Notes under the pieces: generated by a model
What the model saw: only the letters and a program-made list of their open reading frames with translations
Told to the model about the DNA's origin: nothing
Databases searched by the model: none
Part shown: positions 27,221 through 35,295 of the stretch, in pieces
Layout: each line of letters begins with the position of its first letter
How positions within the stretch are numbered: position 1 is the first letter of the stretch
NCBI RefSeq assembly: GCF_003254625.1
Contig: NZ_QJRJ01000071.1
Location: 1-64,000, forward strand
DNA from: Flavobacterium ginsenosidimutans
GTDB lineage: Bacteria; Bacteroidota; Bacteroidia; Flavobacteriales; Flavobacteriaceae
DNA: 64,000 bases
Direction of reading: 5' to 3'
Position numbers and translations under genes: made by a program

Positions 27221-27973
27221 TTATATGAAATGATTTAATACAAATTCTTTAAACCAGTTTGGGAAATCTTCTTCATTAATATGAAGTTTTAAAGTTTTTG
27301 CATCATATATTTCTGCAATTAGCGTTAACTTTTCTCCAGAATTGTCAAATAAATACGCTTTGTTTGAAATTTCTATAGCAGGAAATAGATTGTTCAAAGT
27401 TCTTGTATATCTGTCTTTTATAATTTGACTATCAACGGCATGTCCGCCTTTCTGAACTCTATTTTCTACTCGAGAAATATTAACTTCGGGATCATCAATA
27501 CAGACAAAGTATAAGTATGTTGTATAACCAAGGGAATTTGCATCTTTAATATCATCCAATTTTGAAACGTGACTCATAACGGTTTCAAAACAAAAACTTT
27601 TGTTTTCATTTAGAAGTTTTTCCCTCAAAAATGAAGAAATAAGAGAGCCTTCATAACTATTAGGGTTTTTTGAAAGAGAAATGATAAAGTTCTCTTTTAT
27701 ATCTAGAGAAATTTCAAATCCCTTTGCTTTAGCAGTATCTATAAGGGTTTTAGTGTTTTCTTTTTTTAAGAAATTCGTTAAATCTTCCGACTTGGCTTTA
27801 ATGTTGTATGAATCTAAATCTATCAAACCTTTGATCTGGAGAATCTTTTCAATATAATCCGCATTGATAAAATATCCAGTATTGTAATGTTTTGAAAATT
27901 CTTCGAAAAGAGTGCTTTTACCAGAGCCATTTGGTCCAGCAAATACTCTCAGTCTTTTTTTTATTTCCTGCAT
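27221..27973 (-). CDS. Zeta-toxin-like P-loop kinase/ATPase
   Basis: A 250-residue P-loop protein of the zeta-toxin/predicted ABC-type ATPase group. Walker A is FAGPNGSGKST (about 11-21), followed by the family-typical INADYIEK. The segment FCFETVMSH matches the conserved FExxxS stretch, and ENRVQKGGHAVD with IKDRYTRTL carries conserved arginines of the phosphate-handling region. Zeta toxins phosphorylate UDP-N-acetylglucosamine, but distant homologues may have other substrates. It overlaps a small upstream gene by 13 bases, a typical toxin-antitoxin layout. It sits immediately before rnpA. A toxin role is inferred. Confidence 0.82.
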   Translation of the reverse strand: MQEIKKRLRVFAGPNGSGKSTLFEEFSKHYNTGYFINADYIEKILQIKGLIDLDSYNIKAKSEDLTNFLKKENTKTLIDTAKAKGFEISLDIKENFIISLSKNPNSYEGSLISSFLREKLLNENKSFCFETVMSHVSKLDDIKDANSLGYTTYLYFVCIDDPEVNISRVENRVQKGGHAVDSQIIKDRYTRTLNNLFPAIEISNKAYLFDNSGEKLTLIAEIYDAKTLKLHINEEDFPNWFKEFVLNHFI

Positions 27974-28230
27974 AATACCATTCCCTTTTTCAAACCATTA
28001 TCTGAAATGGATTTATCTTGAAGATTTCGAATTACTCTGATTTCTCCGTTTGGCAGTTTTTCAATTATTTTTTTTCCTGAAATTGATTTTATAGTTAATC
28101 CTAAAGCTTTAGATTCCCTAATAGCATAACTTGAACTTTGTGAAGCAGATTTAATTAAAATGTCTGTTTCATTAAGATTTAGTTTTTCCCTGTGTTGTTT
28201 TATTACAAAACGTGCGATCTTGCTTTTCAT
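27961..28230 (-). CDS. Small protein paired with the zeta-like kinase (possible antitoxin)
   Basis: With ATG at 28230, the product is 89 residues (MKSKIARFVIKQHREKLNL). A longer in-frame ATG at 28290 would give 109 residues. The N-terminal half is basic, and the middle reads ESKALGLTIKSISGKKIIEKLPNGEIRVI, suggesting a small beta hairpin. I do not recognise a named family. Its 3' end overlaps the kinase start by 13 bases, suggesting translational coupling. The pair resembles two-gene modules common in Bacteroidetes, in which a short protein precedes a zeta-like ATPase. Confidence 0.65.
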   Translation of the reverse strand: MKSKIARFVIKQHREKLNLNETDILIKSASQSSSYAIRESKALGLTIKSISGKKIIEKLPNGEIRVIRNLQDKSISDNGLKKGMVLCRK

Positions 28231-28436
28231 GACTTTATAAAAGAAGTTTACTGTCAAATTTACAAATTTTATCTGATATAAATCCGTCATTTTATTGGAG
28301 CTTCAGCTCATTTAATTCAGAAAAAATTTGCAAATTCTGGTACAAAGGTACAATTAAACCATAAAAACAGTTATTGTTTTCAATTTTAATAAGTCTAAAA
28401 ATATATTTACTACTTTTGCGCATTAATTTTTGAAGC

Positions 28437-29183
28437 ATGGAAAAAATTATATCTTATCCAATATCGGTAATTTACTATTTATTATTTGGTTTATGTTTGG
28501 CTGTTTTTCATCCAATTCAGTGGATTTGTTTAAATGTATTTGGCTACCAGGCTCACAAAAAAAGTGTTGATTATTTAAATTTCTGCCTTTTAAAATGTAC
28601 TAATCTTGTGGGAACAAGATATACAATTGAAGGAGTGGACACGGTTCCTAAAGGTGTGCCAATTATTTTTGTGGCAAATCACCAAAGTATGTACGATATC
28701 GTGGCAATGATTTGGTACTTTAGACGTTTTCATTGTAAATTTGTAAGTAAGAAGGAGTTAGGCAGTGGAATTCCAAGTGTTTCTTTTAATTTGAAATACG
28801 GAGGATCTGTCCTAATTGACCGTAAAGACCCTAAACAAGCGATACCCGTTATTAAAAGCTTGTCTGAATATATCGAAAAAAACACAAGATCTGCCGTTAT
28901 TTTTCCAGAAGGAACAAGAAGTAAAACGGGAGTACCAAAAGAATTTGCGCAAAGCGGTTTAAAAATTTTATGCAAATATGCACCATCTGCATACGTTGTA
29001 CCCGTAAGTATCAATAATTCTTGGAAAATGGTAAAGTTTGGTTTTTTTCCTGTTGGTTTAGGAAATCACCTCAAATTTACAGCTCACAAAGCTTTGGCTG
29101 TTAAAGATTACAAGTTCGATGAGCTGATGGAGATTACTGAAAAAGCAGTTAAAGAAGGAATAAATGAATATAAACAGGTTTAA
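28437..29183 (+). CDS. plsC: 1-acyl-sn-glycerol-3-phosphate acyltransferase
   Basis: A 248-residue membrane-associated acyltransferase with the PlsC block motifs: NHQSMYD (HxxxxD, catalytic His and Asp), the SVLIDRKDP region, and FPEGTRSK. An N-terminal hydrophobic segment (VIYYLLFGLCLAVFHPI) anchors it. It makes phosphatidic acid from lysophosphatidic acid for membrane lipid synthesis. TACTTTTG at 28411-28418 is a likely -7 element. The next gene, 45 bp away, is a fatty acid desaturase, so the pair may act together in membrane lipid composition. Confidence 0.93.
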   Translation: MEKIISYPISVIYYLLFGLCLAVFHPIQWICLNVFGYQAHKKSVDYLNFCLLKCTNLVGTRYTIEGVDTVPKGVPIIFVANHQSMYDIVAMIWYFRRFHCKFVSKKELGSGIPSVSFNLKYGGSVLIDRKDPKQAIPVIKSLSEYIEKNTRSAVIFPEGTRSKTGVPKEFAQSGLKILCKYAPSAYVVPVSINNSWKMVKFGFFPVGLGNHLKFTAHKALAVKDYKFDELMEITEKAVKEGINEYKQV

Positions 29184-29228
29184 GTTTTAGTCCGAGCTAA
29201 AATGTACAACCCAAATCTATAATAAGTA

Positions 29229-30224
29229 ATGTCTATAAAAAACATTAGATTAGAAGTAATGCAGTTTTTGGAAAAAAACGTGGATAGCTTCGTTGAACAG
29301 TATTTAATTCCAGTGGAAAAAATTTGGCAGCCGTCGGATTTCTTACCAGATTCTCAAGGAGAAAACTTCTTTGAAGAGGTAAAAGAATTACGTGAGATTG
29401 CTAAAGAACTTCCTTACGATTTCTGGGTTACGCTTGTTGGTGATACCATCACAGAAGAAGCTTTGCCTACATATGAGTCATGGTTAATGGATGTAGAAGG
29501 AATAGATCAGCAAGAAGGAAATCAAGGAAACGGTTGGGCTAAGTGGGTAAAACAATGGACTGGAGAAGAAAACCGTCATGGAGATCTTTTAAATAAATAC
29601 TTGTATTTGTCTGGTCGTGTAAACATGCGTGAAATCGAAATGACAACACAGCATTTGATCAACGACGGTTTTGATATTGGAACTGGAACTGACCCATACA
29701 AAAACTTTGTATACACTAGTTTTCAGGAATTAGCAACTTATGTTTCGCACAATAGAGTAGCTCAGATAGCTAAGAAATTTGGCGATAACAAGTTGTCTAA
29801 AATGTGTAAAATGATTGCAGGAGACGAAATGCGTCACCACCATGCCTATAGCGAGTTTGTTACTAGGATTTTTCAAGTTGATCCAAGCGAAATGATGTTG
29901 GCGTTTCAATACATGATGAAGCAGAAAATCGTTATGCCGGCTCACTTCTTGAGAGAATCTGGTCAAAAAATAAGCACAGCTTTTGAACAATTTTCAGATT
30001 CAGCACAACGCATTGGAGTTTATACTGCAAACGATTATGTTGACATCATGCAAAAGCTAATCAACAAATGGGAGATTGATAAAATTTCTAATTTGACAGA
30101 TGAAGCAGAAAAAGCTCGTGATTACTTAATGAAATTACCTGCTCGTATGGCAAAAATCTCTGAAAGAATTGTTATTCCACAAGAATCACATATTTTCAAA
30201 TGGGTTGAACCAGCGAGACTTTAA
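29229..30224 (+). CDS. Acyl-ACP desaturase (ferritin-like diiron)
   Basis: A 331-residue soluble desaturase. The diiron ligand motifs EENRHG and DEMRHHHAY (the two ExxH pairs of the four-helix bundle) are present, with additional carboxylates upstream. Family members introduce a double bond into acyl-ACP chains using O2 and ferredoxin. The start ATG at 29229 is preceded by an AT-rich gap of only 45 bases after plsC, so they are probably co-transcribed. Length is normal for bacterial stearoyl-ACP-type desaturases. Confidence 0.92.
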   Translation: MSIKNIRLEVMQFLEKNVDSFVEQYLIPVEKIWQPSDFLPDSQGENFFEEVKELREIAKELPYDFWVTLVGDTITEEALPTYESWLMDVEGIDQQEGNQGNGWAKWVKQWTGEENRHGDLLNKYLYLSGRVNMREIEMTTQHLINDGFDIGTGTDPYKNFVYTSFQELATYVSHNRVAQIAKKFGDNKLSKMCKMIAGDEMRHHHAYSEFVTRIFQVDPSEMMLAFQYMMKQKIVMPAHFLRESGQKISTAFEQFSDSAQRIGVYTANDYVDIMQKLINKWEIDKISNLTDEAEKARDYLMKLPARMAKISERIVIPQESHIFKWVEPARL

Positions 30225-30289
30225 AAATTTAGATTTTAGATTTCAGAATTTTAATTTTTTGGTATGATGATTTTTATAAAGCTTGTCCT

Positions 30290-30352
30290 CCTGAGCGAAG
30301 TCGAAGGATCTCATGCTAAATCCATACGGGATGTCCTTCGACTTCGCTCAGG
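30290..30352. repeat. Perfect 19 bp inverted repeat, TGAGCGAAGTCGAAG family
   Basis: The 19-base arms (30290-30308 and 30334-30352) are exact reverse complements around a 25-base loop. The word TGAGCGAAGTCGAAG recurs in the hairpin at 59996-60080. The element lies in the 270 bp gap between the desaturase and the HD-domain gene and could form a transcript stem-loop. Confidence 0.8.
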
Positions 30353-30494
30353 AAGACATAAAATGAGAATCTGAAAGTTGAAATTCTTTAAAGCAACTTT
30401 GTTGCTTTAATTCGATTAAAATATATTTGTTGATTGTTGAAGATTCAAAAATCTTTAGCAATCAACATTTTTTATAAACTGTAAAAACCTCTAT

Positions 30495-31148
30495 ATGAGC
30501 GATTCACAACTGATTATTAAAACCATTGCTTTTGTTAAAGAAAAACTAAATGATGCCGAAGGCGGACATGATTGGTTTCATATTGAGCGAGTTTATAAGA
30601 ATGCAATTTTAATTTCGAAAGAAACAGAATGTGATCTTACAGTGGTACAATTAGGTGCTTTATTGCATGATATTGCGGATAGTAAATTTCATAATGGAGA
30701 TGAAACTATTGGGCCAAAAACAGCAAGAGCGTTTTTAGAAGCCGAAAATGTTTCTGAGGACATCATTGCTCATGTTGTCAATATCATTGAAAATATCTCT
30801 TATAAAGGCGGAAATTTCGAAAGAAAGTTCTCATCGGTCGAATTGGATGTTGTGCAAGACGCCGATCGTTTAGATGCAATTGGTGCCATTGGTGTTGCAA
30901 GAGCTTTTAATTACGGCGGATTTAAGAACCGAGCTTTATATAATCCAGAAATTGCTCCTGTAACCAATATGACAAAAGAGGAATACAAAAAGAACAATGC
31001 TCCAACTATTAATCATTTCTACGAAAAGCTTTTACTGCTAAAAGATAAAATGAATACCAAAAAAGGAAAAGAAATCGCTGCAGAAAGACACCGCTTCATG
31101 GAATCTTTCCTCGCTCAGTTTTATGCAGAGTGGGAAGGGTTGAAATAG
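30495..31148 (+). CDS. HD-domain phosphohydrolase
   Basis: A 217-residue HD-superfamily protein. Metal-binding residues appear in order: GGHDWFHIERV (first His), ALLHDIADSKFH (the HD pair), and the later QDADRLDAIGAIG (last Asp). These match the YedJ/uncharacterised bacterial HD hydrolase group. The substrate is unknown, possibly a nucleotide or phosphorylated metabolite. A terminator hairpin follows at 31200-31226. Confidence 0.88.
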   Translation: MSDSQLIIKTIAFVKEKLNDAEGGHDWFHIERVYKNAILISKETECDLTVVQLGALLHDIADSKFHNGDETIGPKTARAFLEAENVSEDIIAHVVNIIENISYKGGNFERKFSSVELDVVQDADRLDAIGAIGVARAFNYGGFKNRALYNPEIAPVTNMTKEEYKKNNAPTINHFYEKLLLLKDKMNTKKGKEIAAERHRFMESFLAQFYAEWEGLK

Positions 31149-31199
31149 TATCGTCGCATTCTTTTATCCTATAAAATCAAGTTTTCAGAACAAAAAATA

Positions 31200-31226
31200 A
31201 AAATGGCTCTAATCTAGAGCCATTTT
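31200..31226. terminator. Rho-independent terminator after the HD-domain gene
   Basis: AATGGCTCTA (31202-31211), a 3-base loop, and TAGAGCCATT (31215-31224), followed by TTATTTT and preceded by an A-rich run. It is likely to work in both directions between the plus-strand HD gene and the minus-strand small genes. Confidence 0.75.
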
Positions 31227-31272
31227 ATTTTCAAATTTGATCTTAAATTATTAAAGCTTTGCAGATTTATAA

Positions 31273-31386
31273 TCAGGATTTTAAAAGACTCATTATTCCA
31301 AAAGCGAATAAAAATCCAAAAGAAAACCATAATAATTTTGTAACCCTTCTATTTCTTGTGTTTTCCCTTTTTTCAAACCTTGTCAT
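31273..31386 (-). CDS. Tiny membrane protein, 37 residues (paralogue 1)
   Basis: ATG at 31384-31386, TGA at 31273-31275. The product has an Arg-rich N-terminus (MTRFEKRENTRNRRV), then a hydrophobic helix (LLWFSFGFLFAFGIMSLL). The layout of charged N-terminus, NR-V-x-(K/R)-LLWF and one membrane helix is shared with the product at 31564-31671, so the two are paralogues. Function is unknown. The conservation of layout between the copies is the main support that it is real. Confidence 0.5.
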   Translation of the reverse strand: MTRFEKRENTRNRRVTKLLWFSFGFLFAFGIMSLLKS

Positions 31387-31563
31387 TTCAAATGTATTTT
31401 TAAAAATTCAAAAATAATTTTAATTAAGGTGTGATGGTGCCTTGAAAAGCTTTTAAACCATTATAATAAGACATTTTTTAATCACAGTTTTAAAGTTACA
31501 GTCTATATTCCTTATTCTATATTCTTAATTAGATAAAACCGAGAAAAAACTAATGATACTCTT

Positions 31564-31671
31564 TCATGTCAAATAAGTAATAATGGTTGCGCAGAAAAAA
31601 CCTATTGCAAACCACAGTAATCGAGCAACTCTATTGTCTCGTATTACTTCCATTCTATCTTCTGGTCTCAT
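31564..31671 (-). CDS. Tiny membrane protein, 35 residues (paralogue 2)
   Basis: ATG at 31669-31671, TGA at 31564-31566. The product begins MRPEDRMEVIRDNRVARLL, followed by the hydrophobic WFAIGFFCATIITYL. It parallels the 37-residue product 180 bp further along the same strand. Both lie downstream of the feo genes on the same strand. The role is unknown; small single-helix proteins often accompany transporters. Confidence 0.5.
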   Translation of the reverse strand: MRPEDRMEVIRDNRVARLLWFAIGFFCATIITYLT

Positions 31672-31766
31672 TTTTTAATAAATTTAGAAGACAAAAATAG
31701 TTTTAGAAAATATACTAATAAGCTATTTTAGGTTTTTAAAATAACAGAATAAGACATTTTTATTCA

Positions 31767-31799
31767 TAAAAAAAGCCATTCAAAATGAACAGCTTTTTT
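31767..31799. terminator. Possible terminator downstream of the feo genes
   Basis: An imperfect hairpin, AAAAAAAGCCATTCA / TGAACAGCTTTTTTT, with flanking A and T runs, lies 31 bases after the Cys-rich Feo partner gene. It could end the feo transcript and separate it from the two tiny membrane genes. Confidence 0.45.
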
Positions 31800-31829
31800 T
31801 ACTTTGTACCTGTGAACCTTTGTCCCTTT

Positions 31830-31955
31830 TTAAGAACATCCACAATCAGTTCCATTGCCGCAGTCTTTTTTCTTTTTCGATTTAAAAAAAAACTTTTTAA
31901 TCAAAAAAGCGACGGCTAATCCTAATATGGCAAAGGCTATAATTTCTTGAAACAT
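31830..31955 (-). CDS. FeoB-associated Cys-rich membrane protein
   Basis: A 41-residue product with one N-terminal membrane helix (MFQEIIAFAILGLAVAFLI), a basic stretch (KKFFFKSKKKK) and a C-terminal Cys cluster (DCGNGTDCGCS). This is the usual plan of the small Cys-rich proteins found beside FeoB. It starts 6 bp after the feoB stop on the same strand. It probably helps ferrous iron transport or interacts with FeoB, by analogy with FeoC-like accessory proteins; the exact role is not established. Confidence 0.85.
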   Translation of the reverse strand: MFQEIIAFAILGLAVAFLIKKFFFKSKKKKDCGNGTDCGCS

Positions 31956-31961
31956 AACTTT

Positions 31962-34061
31962 TTATTTTAAAAGTTGATACGCAATTAATGCGGTAAAATA
32001 AGCGAGACCGCTCATGAAAACCAACTGCATTGCTGGCCATTTCCATGAATTGGTTTCTTTTTTAGTAATGGCCAATGTACTGGCGCACTGCATAGCAAAA
32101 GCATAAAATAACAGTAGCGAAATTCCAGTCGCAAAATCAAATACTTTTTTCCCTGTATCTGGACGAATTTCTGCCTGCATTTTGCTTTTTATAGTCGATT
32201 CGTTATCAGTATCTCCAACACTGTAAATAGTTGCAAGAGTTCCTACGAAAACTTCACGCGCTGCAAATGAACTTATTAATGCAATTCCGATTTTCCAATC
32301 GTAACCTAAAGGCTGAATTGCTGGCTCAATCGCTCTTCCCATTAATCCGATATAAGAATTCTCTAGTTTTTGAGAATTAACTTCATTTTCAAATTGGGTT
32401 TCATCCAAAGTTGTATTCGCAAATCTTTCTTTTACAATAGTTTCTGCTTCGTTGAATTCTTTACCAGGTCCGTAAGAAGCTAAAAACCATAAAATAACAG
32501 ATATTGCTAAGATGATTTTACCCGCGCCCACAATAAATGCTTTGGTTTTTTCTACAACATTGATTCCAACATTTTTGAAAAGGGGCATTTTATAGCTTGG
32601 CATTTCAACTACGAAATACGTTTTAGAATCTAATTTTAAAACTTTATTCAAGATATAAGCCGATAAAATGGCTGTAAAAAATCCTAGAACATAAAGAGCC
32701 ATAAGTGTTAATCCTTGAAGATTTAAAACTCCAAAAACTCTTTTACTCGGAATAACTAGAGAAATAATAATAGCATAAACAGGTAATCTTGCTGAACAAG
32801 TTGTGAATGGCGTTACCAAAATAGTAATCAAACGTTCTTTCCAGTTTTCAATATTTCTTGTTGCCATAATCGCAGGAATTGCACAAGCTGTTCCTGAAAT
32901 TAAAGGCACAACGCTTTTTCCTGAAAGGCCAAACTTACGCATGATTTTATCCATTAAAAAAACCACACGGCTCATATAACCGCTTTCTTCTAAGATCGAA
33001 ATAAATAAAAACAAGAAAGCAATTTGCGGAATGAAAATAATAACTCCACCAATACCCGGAATAATTCCCTGCGAAAGTAAATCTGTCAAAATACCGCTTG
33101 GAAGTTCTTCGGCAACCCAACTGCTTAATGAAGCAAAAGTGCTGTCAATGAAATCCATAGGAATAGTTGACCAGCTGAAAATCGATTGGAAAATCAAAAA
33201 TAAAATGGCAAAGAAAATGAAGTAACCCCAAACTTTGTGCGTTAAAACACGATCCAATTTTGCTCGAATATCTTTTGCCATCGAAGCATCAATCTTTAAA
33301 CCTTCTTTTAAAACATCATTGATAAACTGATATCTTTTGATGGTTTCTTTTTGCTGTAAACGCTTTAATTCGGAATGCGATTTGGTAAAAGTGCTTCTGA
33401 TTTCATTACGGTCTAAATTTGAAAAATTGACATCTTGCGTAATTACCAGCCACAATTTATACATCAATTGATTTGGAAATGCTTTTTGTAATTTTTCGAA
33501 ATAGTCAGGATCAATTACTGAAGCATTCAAACAAGGTTCGTGCGGAATGGTTTTATAAGAAACAATTAATTCTTTTAATTCTTCAATTCCTAGACCTTTA
33601 CGAGAACTTACTAAAGCAATTTTAGTTTTAAGTTTTTCTTCTAAATATGGAATATCCAAAGAAATTCCTTTGCGTTCCATACGATCTGACATATTGATCA
33701 CCAAAATCGTCGGAATTTCAAGGTCTTTGATTTGAGTGTAAATCAGTAAGTTTCTTTTTAGATTTTCGACATCTGTTACAACTACTGCAACGTCTGGATA
33801 TAATTTGTCGTTTTTATTTAATAGAAGTTCAATAACCACACTTTCGTCCATCGAACTCGCGTTCAAACTGTATGTTCCTGGCAAATCCAGAATGTTGGCT
33901 TTTATATTGTGGGTTAATTTGCAGAAACCCATTTTCTTTTCAACCGTTATTCCAGGGTAATTTCCAACTTGCTGGTTAAGACCCGTTAATTGATTAAAAA
34001 CAGAGGTTTTTCCGGTATTTGGATTTCCGATAAGAGCAACATTGATATTCTGGACACTCAT
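31962..34061 (-). CDS. feoB: Ferrous iron transport protein B
   Basis: A 699-residue inner-membrane Fe2+ transporter. The N-terminal G domain has G1 GNPNTGKTS (about 12-20), the G2 region with YPGITVEKK, G3 DLPGTYS, and G4 NMSD. The membrane domain has the paired Gate regions with Cys-containing motifs (SGTACAIPAIMATR and TTCSARLPVYA) and about ten helices to the C-terminus. All expected motifs are present. The feoA stop and feoB start overlap (TAATG type), so the two are translationally coupled; the Cys-rich partner follows. Confidence 0.97.
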   Translation of the reverse strand: MSVQNINVALIGNPNTGKTSVFNQLTGLNQQVGNYPGITVEKKMGFCKLTHNIKANILDLPGTYSLNASSMDESVVIELLLNKNDKLYPDVAVVVTDVENLKRNLLIYTQIKDLEIPTILVINMSDRMERKGISLDIPYLEEKLKTKIALVSSRKGLGIEELKELIVSYKTIPHEPCLNASVIDPDYFEKLQKAFPNQLMYKLWLVITQDVNFSNLDRNEIRSTFTKSHSELKRLQQKETIKRYQFINDVLKEGLKIDASMAKDIRAKLDRVLTHKVWGYFIFFAILFLIFQSIFSWSTIPMDFIDSTFASLSSWVAEELPSGILTDLLSQGIIPGIGGVIIFIPQIAFLFLFISILEESGYMSRVVFLMDKIMRKFGLSGKSVVPLISGTACAIPAIMATRNIENWKERLITILVTPFTTCSARLPVYAIIISLVIPSKRVFGVLNLQGLTLMALYVLGFFTAILSAYILNKVLKLDSKTYFVVEMPSYKMPLFKNVGINVVEKTKAFIVGAGKIILAISVILWFLASYGPGKEFNEAETIVKERFANTTLDETQFENEVNSQKLENSYIGLMGRAIEPAIQPLGYDWKIGIALISSFAAREVFVGTLATIYSVGDTDNESTIKSKMQAEIRPDTGKKVFDFATGISLLLFYAFAMQCASTLAITKKETNSWKWPAMQLVFMSGLAYFTALIAYQLLK

Positions 34062-34300
34062 TACAAATTGGTTTTGATAAGTTCAACTTCAATTTCACGA
34101 GCTGTTTCAATACGGATTGCAACATGAGAACCATTAATATCTAAATATAAAGGATCGCCAAAAGGAGCAACCTGAAGCAATTCAACTAAACTGCCAGGAA
34201 GACAACCCATTTCTAATAATTTAAGTGGAATAAGATCGATATCAAAATCTTTGATAATGGCTTTTTCGCCTTTTTTCAGAGTGTGTATTGTATTTTGCAA
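34061..34300 (-). CDS. feoA: Ferrous iron transport protein A
   Basis: A 79-residue SH3-like FeoA domain protein (LKKGEKAIIKDFD, LEMGCLPGSLVELLQVAPFG, GSHVAIRIETAREIEVE). It is cytosolic and required with FeoB for Fe2+ uptake. It is the first gene of the feo operon, with a good promoter candidate only ~25 bases upstream. The protein is a stand-alone FeoA, unlike Bacteroidales FeoA-FeoB fusions. Confidence 0.94.
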   Translation of the reverse strand: MQNTIHTLKKGEKAIIKDFDIDLIPLKLLEMGCLPGSLVELLQVAPFGDPLYLDINGSHVAIRIETAREIEVELIKTNL

Positions 34301-34304
34301 GCTT

Positions 34305-34354
34305 ATTTAGATTGAATTTAGATTGCAAAAGTAGGCAATTATTCTTTATTTCAA
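34305..34354 (-). promoter_or_regulatory. feo promoter with two direct 10-mers at the transcription start
   Basis: On the minus strand, TACTTTTG (34333 to 34326) matches the -7 element and TTG (34354 to 34352) the -33 element, with an 18-base spacer. Between the -7 and the feoA ATG lie two direct copies of ATTTAGATTG on the plus strand (34305-34314 and 34316-34325), 11 bp apart. They are well placed for a metal-responsive repressor. Confidence 0.6.
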
Positions 34355-34403
34355 GGCATTTAACACTTCTACAAATGCTAAATGTTTCTAAAAATAAGGG
34401 ATT

Positions 34404-35069
34404 TTACTCTTGAGAAAGGAATTCGATGTCTTCTAAAAGACGTTTTATGTCTTCTTTGTTTGTTCCGTCATAAAAACCTCTAACGCGACGTTTTTGATCG
34501 ACCAAAACAAAATTCTCTGTATGTACCATATCATAAAGCTGATCTGGTCTTCCTAATTTAACAGCCAAATACGATTTTCTGGCCATAGTGTAGATTTCTT
34601 TTTTATCGCCAGTAACTAAATTCCATTTGCTGTCGACAACTCCATATTTAATGGCGTATGCTTTCAAAACAGAAACACTGTCAACTTCTGGAAAAACGGT
34701 ATGAGAAAGCAACATTACTTTTGGATTATTTAAAACTGCTTTTTGAACATCAACCAAATTTGTTGACATTTTTGGACAGATCGATCCGCAAGTTGTAAAG
34801 AAGAAATCAGCAACATAGATTTTTCCTTCGTAATTTTTTTGGGTAATAGTATCACCGTTTTGATTGATGAAAGAAAAATCGGCAATGGTGTGGTATTTGC
34901 TTTTATATTGAATTGTACTGTCAACCAATTCAGGATTTACATCAGACGGATTGTAAATTGGAAGTGTCTTTTTTGGTTTTAAAGCCGAGTAAAACAAAGA
35001 TATCGTAACAACCGAAAACACTATTAAAACAATAAAGAATTTGCGGTATTTATATAAAAGCGATTTCAT
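34404..35069 (-). CDS. SCO1/SenC-family copper chaperone-like protein
   Basis: ATG at 35069 gives 221 residues; a TTG start at 35087 is less likely. An N-terminal membrane anchor (FFIVLIVFSVVTISLF) is followed by a thioredoxin-like SCO domain. Copper ligands are visible as CGSIC (CxxxC, within FFTTCGSICPKM) and the conserved His in MVHTENFVL. SCO proteins deliver copper to, or reduce, the CuA site of cytochrome c oxidase. No oxidase gene is in the window. It ends about 100 bp upstream of the feo promoter, on the same strand. Confidence 0.9.
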   Translation of the reverse strand: MKSLLYKYRKFFIVLIVFSVVTISLFYSALKPKKTLPIYNPSDVNPELVDSTIQYKSKYHTIADFSFINQNGDTITQKNYEGKIYVADFFFTTCGSICPKMSTNLVDVQKAVLNNPKVMLLSHTVFPEVDSVSVLKAYAIKYGVVDSKWNLVTGDKKEIYTMARKSYLAVKLGRPDQLYDMVHTENFVLVDQKRRVRGFYDGTNKEDIKRLLEDIEFLSQE

Positions 35070-35295
35070 AAAAATAATTTGGCGCAAAAATACAAAAAGC
35101 AGATTCTAAAAACTTTACTGAATTATTTTTTTAACAGCCTTTTGTAACTTTTACGAGTATCTGTATACATATAGCTCAGTGTTCAGGTTCTATTTGTGAA
35201 ATTTATCTGTCTTTTTGGTTTTACAGTTAGAATTTTAACACAATTTTTGAAATAATAACAATATGTTTGTATTTTCCCTTAAACTATAATTTTTT

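Noticed and set aside
31149..31961. Search for a tRNA or structured RNA in the 800 bp gap
   Set aside because: No clover-leaf or conserved RNA pattern was seen; the gap holds two terminator-like hairpins and three small protein genes.
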